64,000 nucleotides of DNA from Lederbergia galactosidilytica. GTDB taxonomy: Bacteria; Bacillota; Bacilli; Bacillales; Bacillaceae_C. Shown here piece by piece: positions 36,653-45,577 of this stretch. A program made the position numbers and the translations under genes. Where the stretch lies: positions 163,051-227,050 of the forward strand of contig NZ_JAGGKH010000007.1 of assembly GCF_017873565.1 (NCBI RefSeq), given 5' to 3'. Each line of letters starts with the position of its first letter. Positions within the stretch are counted from its first letter, which is position 1. The notes under the pieces were generated by a model that was not told the DNA's origin, made no database searches, and worked only from the letters and a program-made list of their open reading frames with translations.

Positions 36653-37369
36653 TTATTTCCCCATCGAAAACCCAGCAAATAACAAGCCACCATAAGGAGC
36701 GATAGCTTCCTCGACAAACTGAATAATTTTTCCTTTTTCGTTTTTCTGATAAAAAGTTTCAAGAGCCAGTATGAAATCTTTGGCAAGGTCTTCATCAAAG
36801 TTCTTCAGCGCTCGAATCGTCCATTTTGACGAACCGATCCATTGCCGATTCATTCGGAGTATAAACTCGATTGTTAATTCCGCAAGTGTGTTAACAAGAA
36901 AAATGGCTTCTTCCCTTTTCGAACAGCCTTTAAAATCATCTAAAACATCAGTCAGAAAGTATCGCTTCATATCGATCGTTTCCTTTGACCATTTATCTGG
37001 TCCTTTCTTCAATAGATCATTCGCTTCTTTTTTTATCGTTTTTATTATGGGGGCACCTCTTAATACTATCCCTTCGGAAACCATTTTAGGCATTGAAGGC
37101 TTAGCACTTTTGCAATCACTTTCAAAAAACTTTTTATAAGAAGAGAGATTATGAACAAAACATTCTATGTACCAGCCAAAATCAATAAATGACTCACGAT
37201 ATGAAGATGTAAGCTTCTGTTCAAAAATCACAATATCTAAATCTGATGTCGATGTTGCTTCCCCGCGTACCACACTTCCTGCTAATAGTGCAGCCTGGCA
37301 ATCAGGAAAGCGCTTTTCAATGACGAGTTGAGCAGCTATTTCTGGGGCTGGTCGCGAATTCGTCTCCAT
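36653..37369 (-). CDS. Nucleotidyltransferase-domain protein
   Basis: This 238-residue protein has an N-terminal minimal nucleotidyltransferase fold: LLAGSVVRGEATSTSDLDIV contains the GS and the D-x-D metal pair of the Pol-beta superfamily. A helical C-terminal half follows (about 110-238). The arrangement resembles aminoglycoside-adenylyltransferase-like and kanNT-like proteins, but the substrate is unknown. The ATG at 37369 follows GGGAGGAG; the upstream TTG would include the ribosome binding site. Confidence 0.75.
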   Translation of the reverse strand: METNSRPAPEIAAQLVIEKRFPDCQAALLAGSVVRGEATSTSDLDIVIFEQKLTSSYRESFIDFGWYIECFVHNLSSYKKFFESDCKSAKPSMPKMVSEGIVLRGAPIIKTIKKEANDLLKKGPDKWSKETIDMKRYFLTDVLDDFKGCSKREEAIFLVNTLAELTIEFILRMNRQWIGSSKWTIRALKNFDEDLAKDFILALETFYQKNEKGKIIQFVEEAIAPYGGLLFAGFSMGK

Positions 37370-37437
37370 AAACTCTTCTCCTCCCAATAAATCTAGTAAG
37401 TTAACAGTTAAATCGTTTCATCTGTAAATATGATTGT

Positions 37438-38421
37438 TTATAAAACTATCTTGGACTTTTCATGTTTGGTAATTTCACTATATATTTCTTCCGTTATAGG
37501 AATTCCATACTCTTTCAGAGAAATTAATACAGCTCCAGCCACTGGCGATAATTTCGGCTCGATTAACTGATATTGCTTATTTGCGCTTTTTTTCAATATA
37601 TTATTTAATTGGAATCGAAAATAGGGACTTTGTATAACACTACCAACAAATGAAATCTTAACTTGTTCCTCCCTAAAATATTGGCCAATTAATCGAATCC
37701 CTGTTTCTAGTGTAAGAATGGCTTCATCACAAACACGCTTTGCTAATGGTTGATTGTTAGCAGCAGCCCGCGTTACAAGTGGAGCCATTAATCCAAATTG
37801 ACGGTCCCTCTCAGCCTTATCCATATAAAAATGTTTCAAATTCAGTTCCCGTAATCCTTCTATATCCATTACACGCCAAAATTGCAATACTTCTTGGATA
37901 AACGCCTGATCTTCCAACTGTATTTGTCCGGCTAAAATTGCGTGAACCGCTTGATATGATAAAAACCGCGCAGCTGTCGGAGCGTAATGCCCAAAGGTAG
38001 AGTTAAATAAAACTTTCCCCTCCTCTGTAAGCCCCATCACAATAGATCCAGTTCCCGAAACAACCATAATTCCTGGTGCAAATAGAAAAGCACCTATATG
38101 TCCTACTTCAGCGTCATTCATAATCCGTTTGGAACAACACAGTCCTTCAATAAGAAGCAAGGAATTTGCTAAAGGGAGATCATCTTCTTGTTGATAACAC
38201 GGAAGACCAGCCGCTAAATAACAAACATCTTCCAAAGATCTGTCAGCAGCGGTTAACGCTTCTAAAATAGCCATTTGTATATTTTCCTTTGCCTTAGAAT
38301 CTTTATTAGGATGGGCACTGCCTGACTCTTTATAGGCTAGAACACGCCCTTGTATGTCTGCCACCATTACACGGGTACTCGTTCCTCCACCCTCTAAACC
38401 AATCACACAAGTTTTTTTCAT
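37438..38421 (-). CDS. BadF/BadG-family ATPase, N-acetylglucosamine-kinase-like
   Basis: This is a 327-residue ASKHA-fold kinase. The phosphate-1 loop is IGLEGGGTSTRVMVADIQG, the phosphate-2 region VVSGTGSIVMG, and the adenosine region SFVGSVIQSPYF. NDAEVGHIGA carries the likely catalytic Asp. The closest functional class is GlcNAc/MurNAc kinase, fitting salvage of wall sugars, but the substrate is inferred. It lies in line with the nucleotidyltransferase and HAD genes. Confidence 0.82.
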   Translation of the reverse strand: MKKTCVIGLEGGGTSTRVMVADIQGRVLAYKESGSAHPNKDSKAKENIQMAILEALTAADRSLEDVCYLAAGLPCYQQEDDLPLANSLLLIEGLCCSKRIMNDAEVGHIGAFLFAPGIMVVSGTGSIVMGLTEEGKVLFNSTFGHYAPTAARFLSYQAVHAILAGQIQLEDQAFIQEVLQFWRVMDIEGLRELNLKHFYMDKAERDRQFGLMAPLVTRAAANNQPLAKRVCDEAILTLETGIRLIGQYFREEQVKISFVGSVIQSPYFRFQLNNILKKSANKQYQLIEPKLSPVAGAVLISLKEYGIPITEEIYSEITKHEKSKIVL

Positions 38422-38866
38422 TCATTTTCTCCAATCTTTTTTCAGCTCTGCTTATTGAGCTACAATTTTTATTAGGCCCCTACAAAATTTAGGTAATTGG
38501 AACATAATATAGTTTTTGAATACGCAAATGGAATATGCTCCTTTCCACCGTCAAGTGTCAAGTCTCCTCAATTTTCACCTTCTGGGCTCTTGCCAATCTA
38601 ATCTTTAACTTTCCAGCAGGAGTGATGCCTATTCCATTTGCTAGGATGGCTTATCGCTTCATATTTTCCATACGCTCATCCGAATACCCTAAATTTTAGC
38701 CAAAGTCTTAATATTATTGATTTCCGCCCCACAGTACCACATCTATGGATCTTCCTCCCGAGCTATCCTCCTAGTTTCACTAATAAAACATCTTTAAATT
38801 TGATTAAGATTTTTTGATTCTTATAAGGTCATTTCATTGCACTCGATTCTCCCTACCTTTTTCGCC
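38422..38866. repeat. Gene-free 445-bp region with repeat family R4, copy a
   Basis: A repeat at 38512-38572 (minus) reads TTGACACTTGACGG, GAAAGGAGCATATTCC and ATTTGCGTATTCAAAAAC, and about 85% of its 61 positions recur at 45469-45527. A perfect 12-bp inverted repeat, GCAAATGGAATA (38524-38535) and TATTCCATTTGC (38630-38641), brackets about 118 bp. No open frame with a ribosome binding site is present. Confidence 0.7.
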
Positions 38867-39592
38867 TCACTGTCTTTTACTTTGTCTTTCTACACTATTT
38901 CTAGTTCCTAGACGAAAAATTACCCAAAAAAATAAAAACAGAAAGAAAGCTACAAACTCTAACGAGAAAAGATACCATGGATAAGGCCCTAGATAATCCA
39001 AAAGGCTTCCACCACTCGGTTTAGCTCGTAGAAACATATAATTCCCATCAAATAGCCCGTTCATCATAAACACAATGGGAAGCAATAAATTTAAGAGCAA
39101 TAAAGTTTTCATAATCCCTTTAAAGGTAGGGAGATACCCTTTATACCAAGTAAAATAGCAGGCGGTGAAAATGATACCAAAATGAGTATAAAAGAAATGA
39201 AAATAACGAAAATGAGGAAAGCCTAGTTCTAAATCTGGTGTCATGATCGCCTGAAGCGCCCCACCCATTCCAGCATAAAAAACAAAATCATATAAATATT
39301 TGCTTTCTGTCCATAAGAGGACAATCGCGAGGATTACGCTAATACTACATAATTCTAACGGTAAAGAATAACTCATATCCCAACGATTCGTTTTCCATAA
39401 CCACGTTTGGTAAAGTATTTCCATAATGAATAGTGAAAGAGCATAGCTTTTCTCGATTTGCTTATACCCTTCAATATAATGCCATTTTCTTCTCATAAAA
39501 AACAAACAAGAAATCAACATACCCCCTATAAGAACAGCTACAATATGTGCGGTAGAAAACATGACAAAAGGGGATTCATGACTAAAATTCAA
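38867..39592 (-). CDS. TIGR02206 family membrane protein (YwaF-like)
   Basis: This 241-residue polytopic protein has about six to seven hydrophobic segments. The YwaF pattern includes SYSLPLELCSISVILAI, GGALQAIMTPDL, FRYFHFFYTHFGIIF and GNYMFLRAKP, followed by LLDYLGPYPWYL. The start is TTG behind AAAGGGGGATGG. Function is unknown. Confidence 0.85.
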   Translation of the reverse strand: MNFSHESPFVMFSTAHIVAVLIGGMLISCLFFMRRKWHYIEGYKQIEKSYALSLFIMEILYQTWLWKTNRWDMSYSLPLELCSISVILAIVLLWTESKYLYDFVFYAGMGGALQAIMTPDLELGFPHFRYFHFFYTHFGIIFTACYFTWYKGYLPTFKGIMKTLLLLNLLLPIVFMMNGLFDGNYMFLRAKPSGGSLLDYLGPYPWYLFSLEFVAFFLFLFFWVIFRLGTRNSVERQSKRQ

Positions 39593-39621
39593 ATTCCATC
39601 CCCCTTTTTAGAGAAATATAT

Positions 39622-40419
39622 TTAATGTGTCTTCCTTCCCTCAACAGCTTTTAAATACATTATTTGTGTTTCAGCCTTTTCTTGGATCCACTTTTCATAC
39701 TCTTCTCCAACTTGTGTGCGTTCCTGCTCCGTTAAAAATCCATCCTTCACCATCTGTAGCCCTCTCGAAGCTACAACACTTGCCCAAACGGAGATATGCG
39801 TTTGGAAATCTTCATCTTTTCTCTCCGTTTTTTCATTTTGGGAAGTGACAACAATATTATCTAAACCAGAATGCTTCATCATTTCAGCTAAATGATCAGC
39901 GATTTCATTATCCATTCCCGCTTCATCCCGCCAGCTTAGAAAAGTTTGATAGAACCGTTGCATAGAATTGGGAGGCTCTGGGACCCAAGAAATCTTTGGA
40001 TGATTGTAATCGAGAGCTATGACATACCCATCTATTTTTGCAGCGCGAATCATTTGCTCTAATGCAGCATGTGGATTGGAAAGCCATTGCAACACTCTTG
40101 CAGCTGTCACAATATCAAATTTACCTTCATAGGGAATCTGATAAATATCGCCAACTTCAAATGTCACCCAAGGCATATGTTGACAGAGTAACTTGGCTTG
40201 ATTGATAAAATTTGGATTATGATCGATTCCAATCACACGGCCTTGTGGCCCCACCTTCTCAGCAATTCCGGCAGTAATCGCTCCTGTTCCACACCCTAAA
40301 TCTAATACAGTCATTCCTGGCTTTAGAAGTAATGCTAATCTTTTGTGTGATTTCTCTAATGAACGGGCATGAATCACTTTAGAATCTGCTAAAACCGCTC
40401 TCTGTTTGGCTATATCCAT
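39622..40419 (-). CDS. SAM-dependent methyltransferase
   Basis: This is a 265-residue class I methyltransferase. The SAM-binding motif I VLDLGCGTGAITAGIAEKVG is near residues 39-58, GIDHN is the acidic end of strand 2, and FDIVTAARVLQWLSNPHAAL follows as motif post-II/III. The substrate (small molecule or protein) is unknown. It lies 32 bp from the phosphotransferase gene upstream, on the same strand, so they may be co-transcribed. Confidence 0.85.
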   Translation of the reverse strand: MDIAKQRAVLADSKVIHARSLEKSHKRLALLLKPGMTVLDLGCGTGAITAGIAEKVGPQGRVIGIDHNPNFINQAKLLCQHMPWVTFEVGDIYQIPYEGKFDIVTAARVLQWLSNPHAALEQMIRAAKIDGYVIALDYNHPKISWVPEPPNSMQRFYQTFLSWRDEAGMDNEIADHLAEMMKHSGLDNIVVTSQNEKTERKDEDFQTHISVWASVVASRGLQMVKDGFLTEQERTQVGEEYEKWIQEKAETQIMYLKAVEGRKTH

Positions 40420-40451
40420 CTCTATCCCTCCGCTTATTGAGAAGCTACAAT

Positions 40452-41231
40452 CTAAAAGAATTCATCCAAAAGTTGATAATAACGTAATTTATTTTGATTT
40501 AGTTCTTTCAATCCATATTCCGTTAAAAAAAGTGGGATATGCTGTTCTCCCACGTTATATGTAATACTGCGAACAGCTAGAGCAATATCTTGATAACGAT
40601 CAGCTATCCCTGCTCTACCTAAATCAATAAAACCATTTATTGATTTATTATGGAGAATAATATTTGGTAGACAATAGTCTCCATGAGTAAAAACAAGTTC
40701 TTCATCTAATGGATGTTTCTCAAGCAGCTCCTGATATAACTCTTCAGCATCCTTTCCCTTGCGTTCCTCGTCAAAATCTTCCCGATCAACAAGTTTTTTT
40801 TCTACCCTTTCTTGGGCTTCCCTTATCGTCATATCCAAATTACGTTGAAAGGGGCATCGATCTATGGAGATACTATGTATCTCTCTTAATCCTTTAGCCA
40901 ATAATTTGATTAGTTGTGTCAGATCAGCATGATTAAAAGGGTTAGATGCGTCCATTCCTGTTATTTCTGTCATGAGCAAGAACTCTTTTTCCTCATTTCG
41001 TTCATAACAAAGAACCCCCGGAACAGACAATTTTCCATGCAGCCATTCCATCTTCTCTTTCTCTTGTCGTAAAGTTTCTATCGCACTTATCGCCTGGATT
41101 TTTAAATAGAGATGATGATTTCCCTTTTTCAACAGAAAAGTACTGGCTTCCGAATGACCAATTGTTACTTGTGTCCATGTATAGCCATCGATCATTTTTT
41201 CCAGTCGTGTGGGAATTCTATTGATGATCAT
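40452..41231 (-). CDS. APH(3')-like aminoglycoside phosphotransferase family protein
   Basis: This 259-residue kinase-fold protein has HGDYCLPN (catalytic Asp185, Asn190), IDLGRAGIADRYQDIALA (Asp203), a Lys44 at the ATP position and the C-terminal LLDEFF. These positions parallel Lys44, Asp190, Asn195, Asp208 and the terminal LDELF of APH(3')-IIIa, whose length is 264. All catalytic residues seem intact. The ATG at 41231 follows AAAGGAGAGGA. Whether it confers resistance or phosphorylates another molecule cannot be told; no mobile element is attached. Confidence 0.87.
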   Translation of the reverse strand: MIINRIPTRLEKMIDGYTWTQVTIGHSEASTFLLKKGNHHLYLKIQAISAIETLRQEKEKMEWLHGKLSVPGVLCYERNEEKEFLLMTEITGMDASNPFNHADLTQLIKLLAKGLREIHSISIDRCPFQRNLDMTIREAQERVEKKLVDREDFDEERKGKDAEELYQELLEKHPLDEELVFTHGDYCLPNIILHNKSINGFIDLGRAGIADRYQDIALAVRSITYNVGEQHIPLFLTEYGLKELNQNKLRYYQLLDEFF

Positions 41232-41258
41232 GCAGTCCTCTCCTTTCAATTAAATCAT

Positions 41259-42278
41259 TCAGGGGATGAAGCATTGTCGAATCGTTCCTTGTCCATTGCC
41301 TACCTTTACTTCGGCAAATGCACCATTTATAAATGTTATTTGTGGAGGAACATGACCGCAATCAACATCATAAATAATCGGAATATTTAGCTCTTTTGCG
41401 AGTTCTTGATAAACATCCTCTACTGTGTAGTTTTGGACCGCTTGATTGGCGGAGCTTCGTCCAAATAAAATACCGGCACTTCCCTCAAACCAACCAGCTA
41501 ATTTCATTTGGACCAGCGATCTCCTTAAATCGACTGTTGATAGCTCGCAATTCTCGAGGTACCATATTAGCGGATCATCAGCAAGGAACTGTTCTTTAAA
41601 TCTTTGCACATCTCCATAGGGTGTACCAATTAAATGGCGGATCACATCGATGCATCCGCCTAATAAGCGACCTTTGATCGTAACATTAGGTGAGTGAGCT
41701 ATCGTTTTCCAGATAGTTTGTTCCGTTAGATGGTAAACACATGAAGAGGGGCGATCATGCTGCCATTCCTTTTGATATTTCAAAGAGGAATGCTGCACAA
41801 CACTTTCTCCAGCCCTTGTAGCTAACATCTTTTCCCACATAGCTGTTGTCTCATCCGAATATTCTCCCCGTAAATCCAGCAAGTTCGTACCATGGGCAGT
41901 GGCCATCCCACTTGTCAATGTAATCGCCAATAATAAAAGGCTAATATCGGAATAACCTAAGATCCACTTATTTGGCAATTGTTCAAAATCGATATATTCC
42001 AAGACTTCTATTAATAATTCTCCACCCCAAGGTGGTATAAGTAAATCGACCGACTCATCCCGCAACATTTGCTGCAATTCGGTGGCCCGATCTTTTGCTG
42101 ATGCCGATTTGGCCTTATTTTGAGTCCAAACGGTTGCACCGCATTTCACCGTAAATCCCCTCTGCCCTAGACGTTGACATGCTTGTTTTACAATAGGATG
42201 AAGCTCAGCTCGCACCCCTGACGAAGGAGCGGTTACTCCAATCGTAGCTTTATTTCGCAAAAACGGATATCGGATCAT
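41259..42278 (-). CDS. S66 family serine peptidase (LD-carboxypeptidase / MccF-like)
   Basis: This 339-residue cytoplasmic peptidase has the catalytic triad Ser110 (LGYSDIS), Glu242 (WYLENCE) and His309 (DCGHVPPQ). IGVTAPSSGVR at the N terminus is the family start. The family splits into muropeptide LD-carboxypeptidases and MccF-type enzymes that cleave peptidyl-nucleotide antibiotics. The long middle region and GGCIDVIRHLIGTPYGD resemble the MccF branch, but the sequence alone does not settle the function. It lies between the phosphotransferase and a Nudix gene, all in one direction. Confidence 0.85.
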   Translation of the reverse strand: MIRYPFLRNKATIGVTAPSSGVRAELHPIVKQACQRLGQRGFTVKCGATVWTQNKAKSASAKDRATELQQMLRDESVDLLIPPWGGELLIEVLEYIDFEQLPNKWILGYSDISLLLLAITLTSGMATAHGTNLLDLRGEYSDETTAMWEKMLATRAGESVVQHSSLKYQKEWQHDRPSSCVYHLTEQTIWKTIAHSPNVTIKGRLLGGCIDVIRHLIGTPYGDVQRFKEQFLADDPLIWYLENCELSTVDLRRSLVQMKLAGWFEGSAGILFGRSSANQAVQNYTVEDVYQELAKELNIPIIYDVDCGHVPPQITFINGAFAEVKVGNGQGTIRQCFIP

Positions 42279-42298
42279 TCAATCCCCTCCCCTTAGTG

Positions 42299-42781
42299 CT
42301 AAATATCCCTTTTCACTTTCAATTCAAACTCCGGCTTCGTGATATAGTCCATATACTGAACGGTACCATCAAAATTCAAGTAGGCTTGGAAACGAGTTCG
42401 AATGGCTGGTGCTTCGACCATATCCAAAACATGTTCCTTCGCTACCCAACGACTATCCGAAGTTTCCTCTGATGTTGCTAATTCTCCTCCTATCGGATTG
42501 CAGACAAAATCAAACATCACCTTTGTTGGAATATTAGTGACACCGTCAAACCATTTATATGTACCTGTATTGGAATACACTCCTATTAAGTGAGAAACAA
42601 TGATGTCGATCCCACTTTCTTCCTTTACTTCCCTCGTAACCGCATCAATCACATTTTCTCCGACTTCCACTTGCCCACCAGGGAATTCCCAGCCACGATG
42701 GCGAGTTTTGACAAGAAGAATATTCCCTTGACCATCTTCGACAATTCCACCAGCTGCAACAATATGTGTTGGCATTTTCAT
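42299..42781 (-). CDS. Nudix hydrolase 1
   Basis: This 160-residue protein has a complete Nudix box, [20 protein letters not shown] followed by ESGI. It hydrolyses a nucleoside-diphosphate-linked compound; which one is unknown. The start is ATG 42781 behind AGGTGAGGAG. It lies 20 bp upstream of the S66 peptidase gene on the minus strand, suggesting a transcriptional unit Nudix-S66-APH-methyltransferase. Confidence 0.85.
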   Translation of the reverse strand: MKMPTHIVAAGGIVEDGQGNILLVKTRHRGWEFPGGQVEVGENVIDAVTREVKEESGIDIIVSHLIGVYSNTGTYKWFDGVTNIPTKVMFDFVCNPIGGELATSEETSDSRWVAKEHVLDMVEAPAIRTRFQAYLNFDGTVQYMDYITKPEFELKVKRDI

Positions 42782-42997
42782 TATCTCCTCACCTCTCACT
42801 GTGCTTACTCTTTAATATTCTATAAGAATACAAAATTGCCCTGCCGAAAAGCAGATATTATGATGAAAGAAAAATAGCGAAATCAAATAGATTTCCAAAT
42901 ACACAAAAATACCACTAATTGATTACCATCCAATTTTCTAAGGAAGATACGATCTTGCTCGCTCCATTCCGATTACTAAGTTAAGCAATTGAACTGT

Positions 42998-43927
42998 CTA
43001 GAGAATTACACCTGTTTTCAAGGCAGTTTCGCCCAACAATAATACTTGCAATTGTTCCTCGGGAAGCTGCCGCTTTTCCCATTCTCGATATAAGCGCTTC
43101 AATGCCTCCGGACCAGTATCATCTGCCAATCGATAAGCTCCATAATGCATTGGTACAAATATTTTTGCCTTCAACTCGAGAAATGCTTTAACACTGTCCT
43201 CTGGATTAATATGGGAGTCACTCATAAACCATTCCGGCTCATAAGCCCCGATTGGCATAAATACTGTGTCAATCTCAAACAGGTCACCAATTTCCTTAAA
43301 TCCGGAAAAGTATCCTGTATCTCCAACAAAATACAATGTTTCCTTATCACCTTGAAAAATAAATCCTCCCCAATGGGAAGTATTTATATCTGTGAGTGTT
43401 CTACGTGTCCAATGCTGGGCTGGAACAAAATCAATGGTAAGCCCTTTAATTTTTGCACTCTCCCACCATCTCATCTCTGTAACTTCTCGATATCCTTTCC
43501 GTAAAAATAATGATTTTAACCCCACTGGCACAAAGTAATGTGGATTTCCTTGCAATTTTTTTAATGTGGGAAAATCCAAATGATCATAGTGCCCATGAGA
43601 GATGACAACCACATCAATTTCCGGCAAATCCGCAAGCGGAATTCCAGGTTCTGTCAATCTTCTTTGAAAGCCCATCCGTTTTGCCCACACAGGGTCCGTT
43701 AAAATATTCAGACCTTTTAATTGAATTAAGAACGTAGAGTGCCCAATCCATGTATATGAAGTCTCATTTCTATTCCCTTTGATCTTTTCAATCTGTTTAA
43801 GCGGACTTTGTTCAATATTCACAGTTAAATCCTTGATCTTACTCCGTCGTTCTTTCGTCCATTTCAACATATCTGTAAACGACTTAATGTTTTTTATATT
43901 ATTTAAGTTCTCATACCTTTTTTTCAT
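42998..43927 (-). CDS. MBL-fold hydrolase of the NAPE-PLD/UlaG type
   Basis: This is a 309-residue metallo-beta-lactamase-fold enzyme. The metal motif HGHYDHLD, the second ligand ending PAQHW, the Asp in FVGDTGY, and the last His in PMHYGAY are present. GHSTFLIQLKGLNILTDPVW is the NAPE-PLD-like N-terminal pattern. Members hydrolyse phosphodiesters or lactones; the substrate here is unknown. The ATG at 43927 follows GGGGGAG. About 215 bp separate it from the Nudix gene. Confidence 0.83.
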   Translation of the reverse strand: MKKRYENLNNIKNIKSFTDMLKWTKERRSKIKDLTVNIEQSPLKQIEKIKGNRNETSYTWIGHSTFLIQLKGLNILTDPVWAKRMGFQRRLTEPGIPLADLPEIDVVVISHGHYDHLDFPTLKKLQGNPHYFVPVGLKSLFLRKGYREVTEMRWWESAKIKGLTIDFVPAQHWTRRTLTDINTSHWGGFIFQGDKETLYFVGDTGYFSGFKEIGDLFEIDTVFMPIGAYEPEWFMSDSHINPEDSVKAFLELKAKIFVPMHYGAYRLADDTGPEALKRLYREWEKRQLPEEQLQVLLLGETALKTGVIL

Positions 43928-44093
43928 AGGCTCCCCCAAAATTAATATATGTTTGAGCTTTTTCTATAATCGTTGTTATCAAATTACCAACAGAAATTGC
44001 AGTCTAAAGATTGTTTAGTGGAATTTAGATAAGTTCTGCTTACTTTTGTTGTTATAAATCTCTTATAGATCGTTTGTTTTTTTATAAATATAA

Positions 44094-44125
44094 AGACCGC
44101 AAGTCATGAAGTACACTAGCGGTCT
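44094..44125 (-). terminator. Terminator of the CAP-domain gene
   Basis: Stem AGACCGC / GCGGTCT with an inner AGT/ACT pairing, followed on the minus strand by TTTATATTT, nine bases past the stop. Confidence 0.65.
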
Positions 44126-44133
44126 CATCATAT

Positions 44134-45258
44134 CTATGGAGTTAAAAAGTTCTCAGTAAAATAAGGTTGTCGCTCCTGATTAAAACCAACACCGATACCC
44201 AATGCTTCAAAATCCTTTTGCAAGATATTTTTTCGGTGACCAGGTGAGTTCATCAGTCCTTCGTGGGCGAAAATGCTACTGAATTGTCCCATCGCTATAT
44301 TTTCACCAGCCATTTGATATTTAATATTATCTGCTGACATACGATCAAATGGTGATTTACCAGCGAGATTTGTATGATTAAAATAGCCATTTTCAGCCAT
44401 ATCGGTACTATGGCTGCGTGCTGTTTCCTTTACATCTTCATCCCAGTCAAGGGTAGGAAGACCGTTTTTGACTCTTGCGGCATTTGTTAAGTCAAATAAC
44501 TGATATTCAAACCCTTCTTTCAGTTCATCACTAGGTTCTCCATATATTTGTTCTTTTCTTTGTTCAAGTTCTTCATTAATAATCAAAATAGCTGTTACAG
44601 TATTGTTTTCTTGCTGATCATAAAAGATTGTGACATACTGATCACCAATTAAGAAAAGATCATATTCATCATTTGAATTGAGTTGATAAGAAACCCACCC
44701 CTTTCGTATATACTCCAACGGATCTTGCTGAGTAGCAAGCACTGTCTCCCTCGCTGTTCCATAGTGAACTCCAATGGAGGAGGAAATTAAATCTTGGTTT
44801 GTATATAATCCGGCGACACGATCATTTTCATCGTAAGCTACCATCAAAAAGTTCTGATATCTTTCATGATATGCTACCCAATCTACACCATATTCATTTG
44901 TAGTAGAGCGTTGTGGTGCACCGGTTTTCTTTTCTACCTCTGACCGTTTGTGACCTATCTCAATATTATGAATAGAAAAAGTTTGATCAACTGGATCTTT
45001 TAATTTCGGCTTTTCTACAGACTTTTGTTTTAATTCTAGCTGTTCTTCCTGGGAGGACATTTTGAATAAGTCTTGAACCTGAGACTGAAGTGATTCGATC
45101 GTTTCATTGATTTTCGGATTTTCTTTTATCGAATTAAAATCTGTTTGCATTTTCCCAAAAACACCCGGAACACCAGATGCTCTTAAGGTATCCCCATAAA
45201 AATGCCAAAATCCAAATCCAATAACAACTAATAAAAGAATATTTCGTAATTTCGGCAA
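44134..45258 (-). CDS. Secreted/membrane-anchored CAP-domain protein (YlbC-like)
   Basis: This 374-residue protein has an N-terminal membrane helix (ILLLVVIGFGFWHFYG), a CAP-associated N-terminal domain (FSIHNIEIGHKRSEVEKKTG region, about 110-245) and a C-terminal SCP/CAP domain (LFDLTNAARVKNGLPTLDWD, SHSTDMAENGYFNHTN, AGENIAMG, NSPGHRKNIL). I choose TTG at 45258 because AGGAG lies seven bases upstream and the promoter -10 box lies between it and the ATG at 45291. Bacillus relatives are spore-associated or cell-surface proteins of unknown activity. Confidence 0.86.
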   Translation of the reverse strand: MPKLRNILLLVVIGFGFWHFYGDTLRASGVPGVFGKMQTDFNSIKENPKINETIESLQSQVQDLFKMSSQEEQLELKQKSVEKPKLKDPVDQTFSIHNIEIGHKRSEVEKKTGAPQRSTTNEYGVDWVAYHERYQNFLMVAYDENDRVAGLYTNQDLISSSIGVHYGTARETVLATQQDPLEYIRKGWVSYQLNSNDEYDLFLIGDQYVTIFYDQQENNTVTAILIINEELEQRKEQIYGEPSDELKEGFEYQLFDLTNAARVKNGLPTLDWDEDVKETARSHSTDMAENGYFNHTNLAGKSPFDRMSADNIKYQMAGENIAMGQFSSIFAHEGLMNSPGHRKNILQKDFEALGIGVGFNQERQPYFTENFLTP

Positions 45259-45291
45259 GCTGACACTCCTGTCTTTATCCGTGTTATTCAT

Positions 45292-45321
45292 ATTGTAACA
45301 AAACTTTACGGATAGGGACAA
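45292..45321 (-). promoter_or_regulatory. Promoter of the CAP-domain gene
   Basis: TTGTCC (45321-45316), 18 bp, TACAAT (45297-45292) on the minus strand. The -10 box overlaps the upstream ATG at 45291-45289, arguing against that start. Confidence 0.5.
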
Positions 45322-45468
45322 TGAGCAAGACGAGTTACCGGATTTTGCCAAGATAGTATTTACAGTTCCTAGCTTGCATTTTTAATTCTATGTTTGGACC
45401 TTTCCCCCGCCAAACCTTCTACCGTTATTTTACTAATCTGTTAAAGTAAGTGATCAGCAAGGCCCCTG

Positions 45469-45527
45469 AAGAGATTTGACACTCGACCGCGGAAAAGGAG
45501 CTTATTTCATTTGCCGTATTCAAAAAC
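45469..45527 (+). repeat. Dispersed repeat family R4, copy b
   Basis: TTTGACACTCGACCGCGG, then AAAAGGAGCTTATTTC, then ATTTGCCGTATTCAAAAAC matches the minus strand of 38512-38572 at about 85% with two single-base gaps. It sits in the 320-bp gap between the CAP-domain and HIT genes, where I see nothing else. Confidence 0.7.
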
Positions 45528-45577
45528 GATCACTCATTTCACTTTATTTTCCGAATATCGTAAATTAGTTTGAAGCG

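Noticed and set aside
36653..37387. Toxin-antitoxin (MNT/HEPN) or defence assignment for the nucleotidyltransferase gene
   Set aside because: No HEPN partner next to it, and the protein is a longer single chain; the neighbours are ordinary metabolic-type enzymes.
45259..45351. Longer starts (45351 or ATG 45291) for the CAP-domain protein
   Set aside because: They overlap or precede the -10 box; the TTG at 45258 has a well-spaced AGGAG.
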